DNA of 49,680 bases from Enterobacter asburiae (GTDB lineage Bacteria; Pseudomonadota; Gammaproteobacteria; Enterobacterales; Enterobacteriaceae): contig NZ_VRKN01000021.1 of NCBI RefSeq assembly GCF_008080435.1, forward strand, positions 1 through 49,680, given 5' to 3'. Made by a program: the position numbers and the translations under genes. Position 1 is the stretch's first letter; each line of letters begins with the position of its first letter. This document shows, piece after piece, positions 1-8,866 of this stretch. The notes under the pieces are model-generated. The model was given only the letters and a program-made list of their open reading frames with translations, was not told the origin of the DNA and ran no database searches.

Positions 1-76
1 CATCCGTAGCTCAGCTGGATAGAGTACTCGGCTACGAACCGAGCGGTCGGAGGTTCGAATCCTCCCGGATGCACCA
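1..76 (+). tRNA. argQ: tRNA-Arg (anticodon ACG), first base outside the window
   Basis: The window opens one base inside a tRNA-Arg gene. The sequence folds as a complete cloverleaf except for the missing 5' G: the acceptor arm CATCCG pairs with CGGATG, the anticodon ACG lies at 34-36, the T arm reads GGTTCGAATCC, and an encoded CCA ends the gene at 76. The anticodon is read as ICG after deamination and decodes CGU, CGC and CGA. In E. coli four nearly identical copies (argV, argY, argZ, argQ) lie here, and argQ is the one next to yqaB; the symbol is assigned by that position. No clear terminator follows. Confidence 0.95.
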
Positions 77-193
77 TCTTCTCCTTCTTTGTTTATTCCT
101 TCGACGTTCCGTCAGCAATCACACTCTCAATCAGCGACAAAAATCACCATTTACGATAAAGTAATGCTTTGTTAATCGTTTAGCGAGAGCACG

Positions 194-760
194 ATGTACG
201 CACAGTATGACGGTTTGATCTTCGATATGGACGGCACTCTCCTGGATACCGAACCCACGCATCGTCAAGCCTGGACTGACGTTCTGGGCCGCTACGGTAT
301 GCGTTTCGATCTTCAGGCGATGATTGCCCTCAACGGATCCCCCACCTGGCGTATTGCACAGGCCGTGATTGAACTGAATCAGGCCGATCTCGACCCGCAC
401 CTGCTCGCGCGCGAAAAAACCGATGCGGTAAAAGCCATGCTTTTAGATACCGTACGCCCTCTGCCGCTGATTAATGTGGTAAAAGAGTGGCACGGGCGTC
501 GCCCGATGTCGGTAGGAACAGGCAGCGAAAGTGCGATTGCTGAGGCGCTACTCAACCATCTTGGCCTGCGCCACTATTTTTCTGCCGTGGTGGCCGCCGA
601 TCATGTTAAACATCACAAGCCCGCACCGGACACCTTCCTGCTTTGCGCAGAGTTAATGGGCGTCCCGGCGGCAAAATGTGTCGTGTTTGAAGATGCCGAT
701 TTTGGTATTCAGGCCGCGCGTGATGCCGGAATGGATGCGGTGGATGTGCGCTTACTGTGA
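194..760 (+). CDS. yqaB: HAD-family sugar-phosphate phosphatase YqaB
   Basis: A 188-residue soluble phosphatase of the haloacid dehalogenase superfamily, equal in length to E. coli YqaB, which acts on fructose-1-phosphate and 6-phosphogluconate. Visible motifs are DMDGT at 11-15 (D11 nucleophile, D13 acid/base), a motif II Thr in VGTGSES near 109, motif III Lys in HHKPAPDTF (about 142) and motif IV FEDADFG (E166, D167, D169). The residues between motifs I and II form the small helical cap typical of beta-phosphoglucomutase-like members. The stop codon overlaps the GTG start of yqaA, so the two are probably translationally coupled. Confidence 0.95.
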   Translation: MYAQYDGLIFDMDGTLLDTEPTHRQAWTDVLGRYGMRFDLQAMIALNGSPTWRIAQAVIELNQADLDPHLLAREKTDAVKAMLLDTVRPLPLINVVKEWHGRRPMSVGTGSESAIAEALLNHLGLRHYFSAVVAADHVKHHKPAPDTFLLCAELMGVPAAKCVVFEDADFGIQAARDAGMDAVDVRLL

Positions 761-1185
761 GTGACGCGCTGTCACTCGCCTCATTATTCGCCAGCAGTTT
801 TTTAAGCGCCACGCTGTTACCGGGAAATTCGGAAGTGGTGCTGGTGGCGATGCTGTTGTCCGGCGTGAGTCAGCCCTGGTTGCTGGTATTAATAGCAACA
901 ATGGGTAATAGCCTTGGAGGGCTGACTAACGTTATTCTTGGGCGTTTCTTTCCGCTGCGCGAAAAATCGCGCTGGCAGGAAAAGGCAGTCGGCTGGCTAA
1001 AACGCTATGGCGCTGCCACGCTGTTATTAAGCTGGATGCCTGTAATAGGCGATTTACTGTGTCTGCTGGCGGGATGGATGCGCATCTCCTGGGGACCGGT
1101 GCTCTTTTTTTTGTGCCTTGGCAAGGCGTTGCGCTATGTTCTCGTGGCGTGGGCAACACTACAGGGTATGACGTGGTGGCACTAA
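757..1185 (+). CDS. yqaA: Inner-membrane protein YqaA (DedA/VTT-like)
   Basis: A 142-residue hydrophobic protein with about four membrane segments, matching E. coli YqaA in length and sequence. It resembles the SNARE-associated/VTT (DedA) group, seen in the segment LLPGNSEVVLVAMLLSG (about 20-36) and the Gly-rich GNSLGGLTNVILGRF (about 49-63). Members of this superfamily are linked to lipid or small-molecule transport, but the role of YqaA is not established. The start is GTG at 757, inside the yqaB stop (GTGA overlap), which gives the same N-terminus (MSDALSL) as the E. coli protein. Confidence 0.9.
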   Translation: MSDALSLASLFASSFLSATLLPGNSEVVLVAMLLSGVSQPWLLVLIATMGNSLGGLTNVILGRFFPLREKSRWQEKAVGWLKRYGAATLLLSWMPVIGDLLCLLAGWMRISWGPVLFFLCLGKALRYVLVAWATLQGMTWWH

Positions 1186-1268
1186 TTGGTGGAATGAATA
1201 CGCGACCTTCAATCGTCAACCATTACAATTATGCTGAGTAACATTACTTTGACAGGCGGGAGGTCAAT

Positions 1269-2813
1269 TTGATCCCGGACGTATCTCAGGCGCTGGCCTG
1301 GCTGGAAAACCACCCTCAGGCATTGAAGGGTATTCAGCGTGGTCTTGAGCGTGAAACGCTGCGCGTTAACGCGGACGGTAGCTTAGCGACGACGGGTCAC
1401 CCGAAGGCGTTAGGCTCGGCGCTGACACATAAATGGATCACAACCGATTTCGCTGAAGCACTGCTGGAGTTCATCACGCCAGTAGAGGGTGATATTGATC
1501 ATATGCTGACGATCATGCGCGATATCCATCGTTACACCGCGCGCAACATGGGCGATGAACGTATGTGGCCCCTCAGCATGCCGTGCTATATCGAGCAGGG
1601 TCAGGAGATTGAGCTGGCGCAGTACGGCACGTCAAATATCGGTCGGCTGAAAACGCTCTATCGCGAAGGGTTGAAAAACCGCTACGGCGCGTTGATGCAG
1701 ACGATTTCGGGCGTGCATTACAACTTCTCGTTGCCAATGGCGTTCTGGCAGGCGAAATGCGGTGAAACGGATAAAGACGCGATCTCTGAAGGCTACTTCC
1801 GCCTGATCCGCAACTATTACCGTTTCGGTTGGGTGATCCCGTATCTGTTTGGTGCCTCCCCGGCGATCTGCTCTTCGTTCCTGCAGGGGAAACCGACCAC
1901 GCTGCCGTTCGAGAAGACCGAATGCGGAATGTACTATCTCCCGTACGCCACCTCTCTGCGCCTGAGCGATCTCGGTTATACCAATAAATCGCAAAGCAAT
2001 CTCGGTATTACGTTTAACGAATTGCACGAATATGTGGCAGGATTGAAGCGGGCGATCAAAACCCCGTCGGAAGAGTACGAGAAAATCGGCCTCGAAAAAG
2101 ACGGCAAGCGCCTGCAAATCAACAGCAATGTGCTGCAGATTGAAAACGAGCTGTATGCGCCTATTCGTCCTAAGCGCGTAACGCGCAGCGGTGAAACCCC
2201 GTCGGATGCGCTGCAGCGCGGCGGGATTGAATACATTGAAGTACGCTCGCTGGATATCAACCCGTTCTCACCGATTGGCGTTGATGAACAGCAGATTCGC
2301 TTCCTGGATCTGTTTATGGTCTGGTGCGTGCTGGCGGATGCGCCGGAAATGAGTTCAGACGAACTGCTCTGCACCCGTACAAACTGGAACCGCGTGATTC
2401 TGGAAGGGCGTAAACCGGGTCTGACGCTGGGTATCGGCTGCGAAACGGCACAGTTCCCGCTGACCAAAGTCGGCAAAGATCTGTTCCGTGACCTGAAGCG
2501 TGTTGCCCGGACCATGGACAGCATCGACGGCGGCGACGCGTATCAACAAATCTGCGACCAGCTGGTGGAATGTTTTGATAATCCGGAACTGACGTTCTCA
2601 GCACGCATTCTGCGTTCTATGATTGATCAGGGCATTGGCGGCACGGGGCGTTCACTCTCAGCGGAGTACCGTGAGATGCTGATGCATGAGCCGTTAGAAG
2701 TGCTGAGCGAAGCGGATTTTGTAGCGGAACGCGATGCGTCCGTTGTGCGTCAGAAAGAGGTTGAAGCGGCGGATACCGAGTCGTTTGAGGCGTTTCTGGC
2801 GAAGCAGGCTTAA
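1269..2813 (+). CDS. gshA: Glutamate-cysteine ligase GshA
   Basis: First enzyme of glutathione synthesis: ATP-dependent joining of L-cysteine to the gamma-carboxyl of L-glutamate in the cytosol. The 514-residue protein aligns with the 518-residue E. coli enzyme from [11 protein letters not shown] to the C-terminus; the four missing residues fall in one loop (about residues 163-170). Conserved stretches include [13 protein letters not shown] near the N-terminus, the active-site region [13 protein letters not shown], and [20 protein letters not shown]. Translation starts at TTG 1269, as in E. coli, behind the ribosome site GGGAGG, a rare start that keeps expression low. It is followed by the divergent sRNA gene micA and then luxS. 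Confidence 0.97.
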   Translation: MIPDVSQALAWLENHPQALKGIQRGLERETLRVNADGSLATTGHPKALGSALTHKWITTDFAEALLEFITPVEGDIDHMLTIMRDIHRYTARNMGDERMWPLSMPCYIEQGQEIELAQYGTSNIGRLKTLYREGLKNRYGALMQTISGVHYNFSLPMAFWQAKCGETDKDAISEGYFRLIRNYYRFGWVIPYLFGASPAICSSFLQGKPTTLPFEKTECGMYYLPYATSLRLSDLGYTNKSQSNLGITFNELHEYVAGLKRAIKTPSEEYEKIGLEKDGKRLQINSNVLQIENELYAPIRPKRVTRSGETPSDALQRGGIEYIEVRSLDINPFSPIGVDEQQIRFLDLFMVWCVLADAPEMSSDELLCTRTNWNRVILEGRKPGLTLGIGCETAQFPLTKVGKDLFRDLKRVARTMDSIDGGDAYQQICDQLVECFDNPELTFSARILRSMIDQGIGGTGRSLSAEYREMLMHEPLEVLSEADFVAERDASVVRQKEVEAADTESFEAFLAKQA

Positions 2814-2822
2814 GCAGAAAAG

Positions 2823-2896
2823 AAAAAGGCCACATCGCTGTGGCCAAAATATACATCTCTGAATTCAGGGATGATGATAACAAATGCGCGTCTTTC
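2823..2896 (-). ncRNA. micA: MicA small regulatory RNA
   Basis: Read on the minus strand, this 74-nt stretch is almost identical to E. coli MicA as recalled. The 5' end GAAAGACGCGCATTTG, which pairs with the ompA leader, is at 2896. An internal hairpin is built on CATCCCTGAATTCAGAGATG, and the 3' end is a GGCCACA/TGTGGCC stem (2828-2845) followed by five U. The AU-rich stretch before the last stem suits Hfq binding. In E. coli, MicA represses ompA, phoP and other envelope mRNAs under sigmaE stress and sits in exactly this place, opposite gshA and luxS. Differences from E. coli lie in the terminator loop and the linker. Confidence 0.95.
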
Positions 2897-2902
2897 ATAT
2901 AC

Positions 2903-2929
2903 TCAGACGCGCATTCTGTAGAAGAGTTC
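2903..2929 (-). promoter_or_regulatory. sigmaE promoter of micA
   Basis: On the minus strand a -35 element GAACTC (2924-2929) is separated by exactly 16 bases from a -10 element TCTGA (2903-2907), which lies 6 bases before the expected micA start at 2896. This fits the sigmaE consensus (GAACTT, 16 bases, TCTGA) with one mismatch. It indicates that MicA keeps its envelope-stress control. The promoter lies inside the 5' region of luxS mRNA on the other strand. Confidence 0.85.
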
Positions 2930-2966
2930 AGTTTATTTTAAAAAAAATCACTATCGGAGGTGACGT

Positions 2967-3482
2967 ATGCCGTTATTAGATAGCTTTACTGTCGACCATA
3001 CCCGTATGGAAGCACCTGCAGTACGCGTGGCGAAGACCATGCACACCCCGCACGGCGACACGATCACCGTCTTCGATCTGCGTTTCTGCGTACCAAATAA
3101 AGAAGTGATGCCAGAGAAAGGCATTCATACCCTGGAACACCTGTTCGCCGGTTTCATGCGTGACCATCTGAACGGCAACGGCGTTGAGATCATCGACATT
3201 TCTCCGATGGGCTGCCGTACCGGTTTCTACATGAGCCTGATCGGCCAGCCAGAAGAGAAACGCGTCGCGGATGCGTGGAAAGCGGCGATGGAAGACGTGC
3301 TGAAGGTGAAAGAGCAAAACCAGATCCCAGAGCTGAACGTTTACCAGTGCGGGACTTACCAGATGCACTCACTGGAAGAAGCGCAGGAAATCGCACGTCA
3401 CATCATCGAGCGTGATGTTCGCGTGAACAGCAACGAAGAGCTGGCCCTGCCAAAAGAAAAACTGCAGGAACTGCACATCTAG
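2967..3482 (+). CDS. luxS: S-ribosylhomocysteine lyase LuxS
   Basis: Cytosolic metalloenzyme that cleaves S-ribosylhomocysteine to homocysteine and DPD, the precursor of the AI-2 signal, in the activated methyl cycle. The 171 residues equal the usual length. The metal-binding HTLEH motif (H54, H58, with catalytic E57), the third metal ligand C129 in VYQCGTYQ, and the catalytic C83 in MGCRTGF are all present. The start follows a strong ribosome site (CGGAGG) nine bases upstream. The micA gene lies divergently upstream, and a REP-like palindrome begins 11 bases after the stop. Confidence 0.97.
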   Translation: MPLLDSFTVDHTRMEAPAVRVAKTMHTPHGDTITVFDLRFCVPNKEVMPEKGIHTLEHLFAGFMRDHLNGNGVEIIDISPMGCRTGFYMSLIGQPEEKRVADAWKAAMEDVLKVKEQNQIPELNVYQCGTYQMHSLEEAQEIARHIIERDVRVNSNEELALPKEKLQELHI

Positions 3483-3492
3483 TGCACCTTTT

Positions 3493-3527
3493 CCCTCTCC
3501 CTCAGGGAGAGGGTAGGGTGAGGGTGG
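3493..3527. repeat. REP-like palindrome, CCCTCTCCC family, copy 1
   Basis: A perfect CCCTCTCCC/GGGAGAGGG stem (3493-3501 and 3505-3513) with a three-base loop is followed by the tail TAGGGTGAGGGTGG. The same stem and tail occur at 11125-11206 (twice, head to head) and 28636-28670. It fills the 54-base gap between luxS and the AraC-type gene and could stabilise or end the luxS transcript. Confidence 0.85.
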
Positions 3528-3536
3528 TTTAATCCC

Positions 3537-4301
3537 ATGACCACAACCGCAACCTTCTCCTTTACCCATCGTCCCCTCGTGCCGTTTGCCCATGATTACG
3601 TTCATGGTGACAGCGAGCCGTGGCATGAGCACGACTGCGCGCAACTGTTGCACACCCTGAGCGGCGTGGTACGGGTGGATACCGCATCGGGCTGTTGGGT
3701 TGTGCCTCCCGGTCGCGGAGTCTGGCTACCGGCGGGGACCCGCCACTCGCTTCGCATCACCGGCAACGTGGCGGCGCGAACGCTGTTCATCGATCCGCTG
3801 GCGCGGGCCGATCTCCCGGCCACCTGCCAGATCGTGCAGATCTCGCCGCTGTTACGCGAGCTGATTCTCGTCTCCCTTGTTTTACCTGAATCGTACTCAC
3901 CCGGAAGCCGGGATGAACGTGTCTATGAGCTCATTCTCGATGAAATCCGCACTATGCCGGTGCTGCCTTTTCATCTGCCGGAGCCGGAAAGTGAGGCGTT
4001 ACGTCACCTGTGTCTGCAAATCCGGCAAAACGCAGGGGAAAGCTGGAGCAGCGCGCAGGCCGCGAGCATGATGAACATGAGCGAGCGCACCCTGAACCGC
4101 CACTTTCAGCAGCAGGCAGGCTTAAGCTACGGCGAGTGGGTGAGAAGGGCGCGCCTGCTGGAAGCCTTAGTGCGGCTGGCGCAGGGCCAGCCGGTATTAC
4201 GCGTGGCGCTGGATCTGGGTTACGGCAGCCACAGCGCCTTTACGGCGATGTTCCGCCGGGTGATGGGCGTCTCCCCCAGCGATTATTTTAAGAACGACTG
4301 A
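3537..4301 (+). CDS. AraC-family transcriptional regulator (NimR-like)
   Basis: A 254-residue regulator with an N-terminal cupin sensor domain (about 15-110; WHEHDCAQLLHTLSG) and a C-terminal AraC double helix-turn-helix (about 155-252; SMMNMSERTLNRHFQQQAG, then VALDLGYGSHSAFTAMFRRVMG). The layout and size resemble the NimR/YeaM type, whose members often control a neighbouring exporter, but the ligand is unknown. The gene converges with the isopropylmalate synthase gene and the two stops overlap by 14 bases, so it may regulate that gene; this is inference. The start lies 9 bases after a REP-like palindrome and has only a weak ribosome site, so expression may depend on readthrough from luxS. 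It is absent from this position in E. coli. Confidence 0.88.
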   Translation: MTTTATFSFTHRPLVPFAHDYVHGDSEPWHEHDCAQLLHTLSGVVRVDTASGCWVVPPGRGVWLPAGTRHSLRITGNVAARTLFIDPLARADLPATCQIVQISPLLRELILVSLVLPESYSPGSRDERVYELILDEIRTMPVLPFHLPEPESEALRHLCLQIRQNAGESWSSAQAASMMNMSERTLNRHFQQQAGLSYGEWVRRARLLEALVRLAQGQPVLRVALDLGYGSHSAFTAMFRRVMGVSPSDYFKND

Positions 4302-5943
4302 CGGCGTTAAACAGCGCCTGAAGCGACGCGCGCGCCACGTCGCTGTCAATGCCCACGCCCCAGCGGCTGCTGCCGTCCTGGAACAGGCAGCGAATGTAGG
4401 CCACAGAGCGGCTGTCGCTGCGTTCGCCTAACGTATGCTCGTGATAATCCTTAATCACGAACGGGGCGTTGACCCAGCGACCCAGGCCGTGAGCGGCGGC
4501 GGAGAGCAGACCATTACCCTGACCTTCAAGCTGACGCGTTCCTCCTTGCGTGGCGATGCTTGCCGTTAAGCGCAGCTGACCGTCCTGCTGGCTGTCGCTG
4601 CGGTAGGATTGCAGGGCAAATTGCGGCGTGGCCACCAGGCCGTAGCGGGTACGGAACAGCTGCCAAAGCGCATTCTGCGTCATCTCTTTCCCGTGGCGAT
4701 CGGTTTCCTGCTGCACATGCTGGCTGAAATCCTGCTGCAGGGCGCGGGGTAATTTCAGACCATGATTCTGTTCGATGAGCCACGCGCTGCCGCTTTTCCC
4801 GGACTGGCTGTTCACGCGGATCACCGCTTCGTAAGTGCAGCCGATATCCTGGGGATCGACGGGCAGATAGGGCATCTCCCAGCGCTCACCAGGCCTGCGG
4901 GCATCAAAGCCTTTTTTGATCGCGTCCTGGTGCGAGCCGGAGAAAGCGGTATAGGCCAGCCGTCCTGCCCACGGATGGCGCGGGTGCACTGGCAGCTGGT
5001 TGCAGGCTTCCACCACTTCCACCACCTGATTCATATCGCTAAAGTCCAGATTCGGGCTAACGCCCTGGCTGTAGAGATTCATCGCCAGCGTCACCAGGCA
5101 GACGTTGCCCGTGCGTTCCCCGTTGCCAAACAGGCAGCCTTCCACACGGTCGGCCCCCGCCATCACGGCCAGCTCCGCGCTGGCAACGCCGGTACCGCGA
5201 TCGTTATGCGGATGCACGCTGATGCAGACATCACGACGGCGGCTGAAGTGGCGGCAGAAATACTCGATCTGATCGGCATAGACGTTTGGCGTGCTCACTT
5301 CGACGGTGGCGGGTAAGTTGACGATCATCGGACGCGCATCGCACGGCTGCCAGATCTCCGCCACGGCTTCACAAATCTCCAGTGCAAACTCCGGTTCGGT
5401 AAAGCAGAAGGTCTCCGGTGAATACTCATACTGCCAGCGGGTGTCCGGGTTCTCTTCACACAGCTGACGAATAAGCCGCGTGGAGCGCGTCGCCAGCTCG
5501 ACGATTTGCGCTTTCTCCATGCCGAACACCAGGCGGCGGAACAGCGGGGCGGTGGCGTTATACAGATGGACGGTGGCCTGTTTCGCGCCGCGCAGTGACT
5601 CAAAGGTGCGATGAATGAGATCTTCCCGCGCCTGGGTTAACACCTGAATCGTGACGTCATCCGGGATGCGGTTTTCTTCAATCAGCTGGCGAACAAAGTT
5701 GAAATCCGTTTGCGAAGCGGAAGGAAAGGCGACCTCGATCTCTTTAAAGCCACAGTTCAGCAGCAGATCCCAGAACTGCAGCTTGCGCGTGCTGTCCATC
5801 GGCTCGGCAAGGGCCTGGTTGCCGTCGCGTAAGTCGGTTGAGAGCCAGCGCGGCGCGCGGGTGATGCATTGCTCCGGCCAGCGGCGGTCCGGCAGGGAAA
5901 TGGCAGGATAGGGTTGGTATTTGTCTGCGGGTGTGTTCAGCAT
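4288..5943 (-). CDS. leuA: 2-isopropylmalate synthase, LeuA type 2
   Basis: A 551-residue enzyme predicted to condense acetyl-CoA with 2-oxoisovalerate in the first step of leucine synthesis. It belongs to the longer group related to yeast and actinobacterial enzymes (start PRWLSTDLRDGNQAL), not to the roughly 520-residue LeuA of the enterobacterial leuABCD operon. The N-terminal DRE-TIM barrel shows LRDGNQAL with the catalytic Arg and Asp, the metal-binding HPHNDRGTG and the conserved GNGERTGN. The last 130 or so residues form the LeuA dimer (allosteric) domain. The start at 5943 (MLNTPADKY) has AGGAG eight bases upstream; an in-frame ATG at 5967 lacks one. It is an insertion relative to E. 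coli and may serve a related 2-oxoacid instead of leucine synthesis. Confidence 0.9.
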   Translation of the reverse strand: MLNTPADKYQPYPAISLPDRRWPEQCITRAPRWLSTDLRDGNQALAEPMDSTRKLQFWDLLLNCGFKEIEVAFPSASQTDFNFVRQLIEENRIPDDVTIQVLTQAREDLIHRTFESLRGAKQATVHLYNATAPLFRRLVFGMEKAQIVELATRSTRLIRQLCEENPDTRWQYEYSPETFCFTEPEFALEICEAVAEIWQPCDARPMIVNLPATVEVSTPNVYADQIEYFCRHFSRRRDVCISVHPHNDRGTGVASAELAVMAGADRVEGCLFGNGERTGNVCLVTLAMNLYSQGVSPNLDFSDMNQVVEVVEACNQLPVHPRHPWAGRLAYTAFSGSHQDAIKKGFDARRPGERWEMPYLPVDPQDIGCTYEAVIRVNSQSGKSGSAWLIEQNHGLKLPRALQQDFSQHVQQETDRHGKEMTQNALWQLFRTRYGLVATPQFALQSYRSDSQQDGQLRLTASIATQGGTRQLEGQGNGLLSAAAHGLGRWVNAPFVIKDYHEHTLGERSDSRSVAYIRCLFQDGSSRWGVGIDSDVARASLQALFNAVSRS

Positions 5944-6048
5944 GATGCGCTCCTGTTGTCTTTTCACTATCGTGATGGGATTTCAGGAGCGCTGCTTTAT
6001 CGGAACTGACAATCGCTGTCGCGTTCTGGACAACCGGGGCGGTGTTTT

Positions 6049-6114
6049 GCCGGATGGCGGCTACGCCTTATCCGGCCTACGTTCGTAGGCCCGGTAAGCG
6101 CAGCGCCACCGGGC
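6049..6114. repeat. REP/BIME-type element, copy 1
   Basis: Two head-to-head REP-like units: GCCGGATGGCGGCTACGCC with TTATCCGGCCTAC, then GTAGGCCCGGTAAGCG and GCGCCACCGGGC. It lies 15 bases downstream of the emrB stop on that operon's strand and upstream of leuA, a normal place for a BIME that protects the end of an mRNA. Related copies are at 31045-31119 and 36141-36208. Confidence 0.9.
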
Positions 6115-6129
6115 AACCGTCGCACAGGA

Positions 6130-7677
6130 CTAGTGCGCCCCACCGCCGCCGCCGCCGGCACCGAACGGCGGTCTGGCAAACCACACCAGCCCCAGCAGGA
6201 CGATAAATATCCCTGCCGATATCCAGAAAATCTCGTTTGCCGAGATAATCAGCCCCTGGTTAGTGATCTGCTGGGCAATCCAGCCGGACGCCTGCTGCTC
6301 CGTCATTCCCATCCCCTCAAGCTGGCTATACATTTGCTGAGCGTTAGGGTTGAACGGGTTCACCGCTTCGGTCAACTGCGCATGGTGCATCGATTCACGG
6401 TTCGTCCACAGGGTGGTGGTAATCGACGTCCCGATGGAGCCCGCCAGCGTTCGCGTAAAGTTCGACAGGCTTGATGCCGCCGCCATGCGCTCAGGCGGTA
6501 AACCGGAAAGCGTGATGGTGGTCAGTGGCATAAAGAAACACGCCACGGCAAAGCCCTGAATAAACTGCGGCCACGCGGACGCGCCAAAGTCCATTCCCGG
6601 TTCGAACGTATACGCGCGCCAGTAGAAGCACACGGCGTACATGATAAAGCTGAACGTCACCAGCCTGCGCATGTCGAGCTTATGGGCGAAGCGGCCAATA
6701 ATCGGCGACAGCAGAACCGGAATCAATCCAACCGGCGCCGAGGCTAAACCTGCCCAGGTTGCGGTGTAGCCGTATACCTCCTGCAACAGCTGCGGCAGCA
6801 GTACAATCGCGCCGAAGTAGAGCATGTAGGCGAGGCTGATACACAGACAGCCTATGGTGAAGTTCCGCGACTTGAAGAGCGAGAGGTCGACTATCGGGTT
6901 ATCGTCCGTCAGCTCCCAGACAATCAGGAAGCTCAGCGACACCACCGCGACAATCGTCAGGATGATGATCTCCCGGGAGTTGAACCAGTCCAGCTCTTTG
7001 CCCTGGTCGAGCATGACCTGCAGGCTACCGATGCCGACAACCAGCAATGCCAGACCAATGGCGTCGATACGCCGCTGTTCCGTCCGGGTTTCTCTGCCGC
7101 GCAGCGACTGGAGCGTCAGCATTACCACGATGGCGCCAATCGGTACGTTGATAAAGAAGATCCAGCCCCAGTGATAGTTGTCGCTGATATAGCCACCTAA
7201 GATAGGCCCGCAAATCGGCGCAACAATCACGGTCATTGACCACAGTGCCAGCGCAATCGAGCGTTTGGCGGGCGGGTAGTTGTTAAGCAGTAAACTCTGC
7301 GACAGCGGAATCAACGGCCCGGCCACAATCCCCTGAATGACGCGGAAGAAGATCAGCATCGTCAGGCTGCTGGACATGCCGCACGCCCAGGAGGCAAGAA
7401 CGAACAATACCGTCGACCAGAGGAACAGCTTCACTTCACCGACGCGCTTTGCCAGCCAGCCGGTAATCGGAATGGAGATGGCGTTTGCCACCCCAAACGA
7501 GGTAATGACCCAGGTCCCCTGGCTCAGCGACGAGCCAAGGTTACCGGCGATGGTCGGGATCGCCACGTTTGCGATGGTGGAGTCCAGCACCTGCATGAAT
7601 GTCGCCAGCGACAGCGCAATGGTCATAATGACCAGCTGCGCGCCTTCCAGCGGTTTTTGCGGCTTTTGCTGTTGCAT
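6130..7677 (-). CDS. emrB: Multidrug efflux MFS transporter EmrB
   Basis: Inner-membrane, proton-driven drug exporter of the DHA2 family with 14 membrane segments. It works with EmrA and TolC to expel hydrophobic toxins such as uncouplers and nalidixic acid. The 515-residue protein is very close to E. coli EmrB. It shows the DHA2 signature around VLDSTIANVAIPTIAG (near the N-terminus), the motif C-like GPILGGYISD, and the unusual Gly-rich C-terminus PPFGAGGGGGGAH. The ATG at 7677 (MQQQKPQKP) was chosen by homology; an in-frame GTG three codons upstream is possible. It lies 16 bases after emrA in the same operon. Confidence 0.96.
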   Translation of the reverse strand: MQQQKPQKPLEGAQLVIMTIALSLATFMQVLDSTIANVAIPTIAGNLGSSLSQGTWVITSFGVANAISIPITGWLAKRVGEVKLFLWSTVLFVLASWACGMSSSLTMLIFFRVIQGIVAGPLIPLSQSLLLNNYPPAKRSIALALWSMTVIVAPICGPILGGYISDNYHWGWIFFINVPIGAIVVMLTLQSLRGRETRTEQRRIDAIGLALLVVGIGSLQVMLDQGKELDWFNSREIIILTIVAVVSLSFLIVWELTDDNPIVDLSLFKSRNFTIGCLCISLAYMLYFGAIVLLPQLLQEVYGYTATWAGLASAPVGLIPVLLSPIIGRFAHKLDMRRLVTFSFIMYAVCFYWRAYTFEPGMDFGASAWPQFIQGFAVACFFMPLTTITLSGLPPERMAAASSLSNFTRTLAGSIGTSITTTLWTNRESMHHAQLTEAVNPFNPNAQQMYSQLEGMGMTEQQASGWIAQQITNQGLIISANEIFWISAGIFIVLLGLVWFARPPFGAGGGGGGAH

Positions 7678-7693
7678 AACGCTCACCTTCGGA

Positions 7694-8866
7694 TTAACCG
7701 GCGTTTGCCTTCACGATGTCATCGATCAGCTTGTTGACCGGATCGAGGCTAATTTCACGGGCGTTACTTTCATAAGCCGGGCTGCTACGCACCTGGCTTG
7801 CCAGGATCTGACCGTCGCGGTTGGCGGTGTCGACCGTCACCAGCGTGGAAAGGCCAATACGCAGCGGGTGATCTGCCAGCTGTTTGGCATCCAGTTCAAT
7901 ACGCACAGGCAGACGCTGAACCACTTTGATCCAGTTACCGGTGGCGTTTTGCGCAGGCAACAGGGAGAAGGCGCTGCCGGTCCCCATATCCAGACCGACC
8001 ACTTTACCGGTGTACTTCACGTCATCGCCGTAGATGTCGCTGACAACCGTCGCGGTCTGGCCGATACGCATATGGGCAAGCTGCGTCTCTTTAAAGTTGG
8101 CGTCTACCCACAGATTGTCTGCCGGCACGACCGCCATCAGCGGCGTGGTTGGGCTAATCTGCGCCCCTGGCTGGACGGAACGACGGGATACGTAGCCGGT
8201 CATCGGGCTGACGATTTTGGTACGCTGCAGGGCAAGCCACGCGTTGCGCACTTCGGTCGCCGACTGCTGTACGGCGGGCTGGTTTTCCAGGCTGGTGCCC
8301 AGCACCATCGCCTGGTTGGCGTTGTACTGTTGAATGGCCACATCCAGCTGTGCTTGGGCGCTGGCAACGGCATCGCGGGCGTGCTGCAGCTCTTCACGGC
8401 CAATCAGGTTAGCCGAGCCGAGCGGAACGCGGCGGTTCAGGTCGCTCTGCGCCTGCGCCAGTGCCGTTTTTTGCACGTCGATGTTGGCCTGCAGCTGTTT
8501 GCTGTTGATCATCAGCTGGCGGGTCTGTCGGACGCTGGAGGCCAGCGCGGTCTGTGCTTTTTCAAACGCCTGCTGGGCGTCGGTTGGATCGAGGGTCACC
8601 AACACATCGCCTTTTTGCACAAAGTCGGTATTGTCAGCCCAGACTTTCGTCACGCTGCCCGACACCTGCGCCATAATTTGTACCTGGTTCCCTGCCACGT
8701 ACGCGTCGTCAGTCTCTTCAGCATGACGCAGTACTAAAAACCAATAGATCCCATATGCCACGGCAATAATGATAAAGAGCAAGGTCAACAGAAGAAGGGC
8801 GCTCTTACGTTTGCCTTTCTTGTTGGCCGGTTGCTGCGGGGTAGTGCTCTCCGCATTTGCGCTCAT
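7694..8866 (-). CDS. emrA: Multidrug efflux membrane fusion protein EmrA
   Basis: Periplasmic adaptor that links EmrB to TolC. The 390-residue protein matches E. coli EmrA. A cytoplasmic N-terminus rich in Lys (KKGKRK) is followed by one membrane anchor (about 25-46), the conserved EETDDAYVAGN entry to the lipoyl domain, a long alpha-hairpin (about 95-210) and the beta-barrel region (GYVSRRSVQPGAQISP). The start MSANAEST at 8866 agrees with E. coli; an upstream in-frame start at 8896 would add ten residues with no family support. It is transcribed between emrR and emrB. Confidence 0.96.
   Translation of the reverse strand: MSANAESTTPQQPANKKGKRKSALLLLTLLFIIIAVAYGIYWFLVLRHAEETDDAYVAGNQVQIMAQVSGSVTKVWADNTDFVQKGDVLVTLDPTDAQQAFEKAQTALASSVRQTRQLMINSKQLQANIDVQKTALAQAQSDLNRRVPLGSANLIGREELQHARDAVASAQAQLDVAIQQYNANQAMVLGTSLENQPAVQQSATEVRNAWLALQRTKIVSPMTGYVSRRSVQPGAQISPTTPLMAVVPADNLWVDANFKETQLAHMRIGQTATVVSDIYGDDVKYTGKVVGLDMGTGSAFSLLPAQNATGNWIKVVQRLPVRIELDAKQLADHPLRIGLSTLVTVDTANRDGQILASQVRSSPAYESNAREISLDPVNKLIDDIVKANAG

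Noticed and set aside
1..193. tRNA-associated integration site
   Set aside because: No integrase, no repeat of the tRNA 3' end elsewhere in the window, and the following genes are in the conserved E. coli order.
4762..5316. Plus-strand frame of 184 codons inside leuA
   Set aside because: It lies opposite conserved catalytic motifs of the synthase and reads as its antisense, with His-rich composition typical of such shadows.
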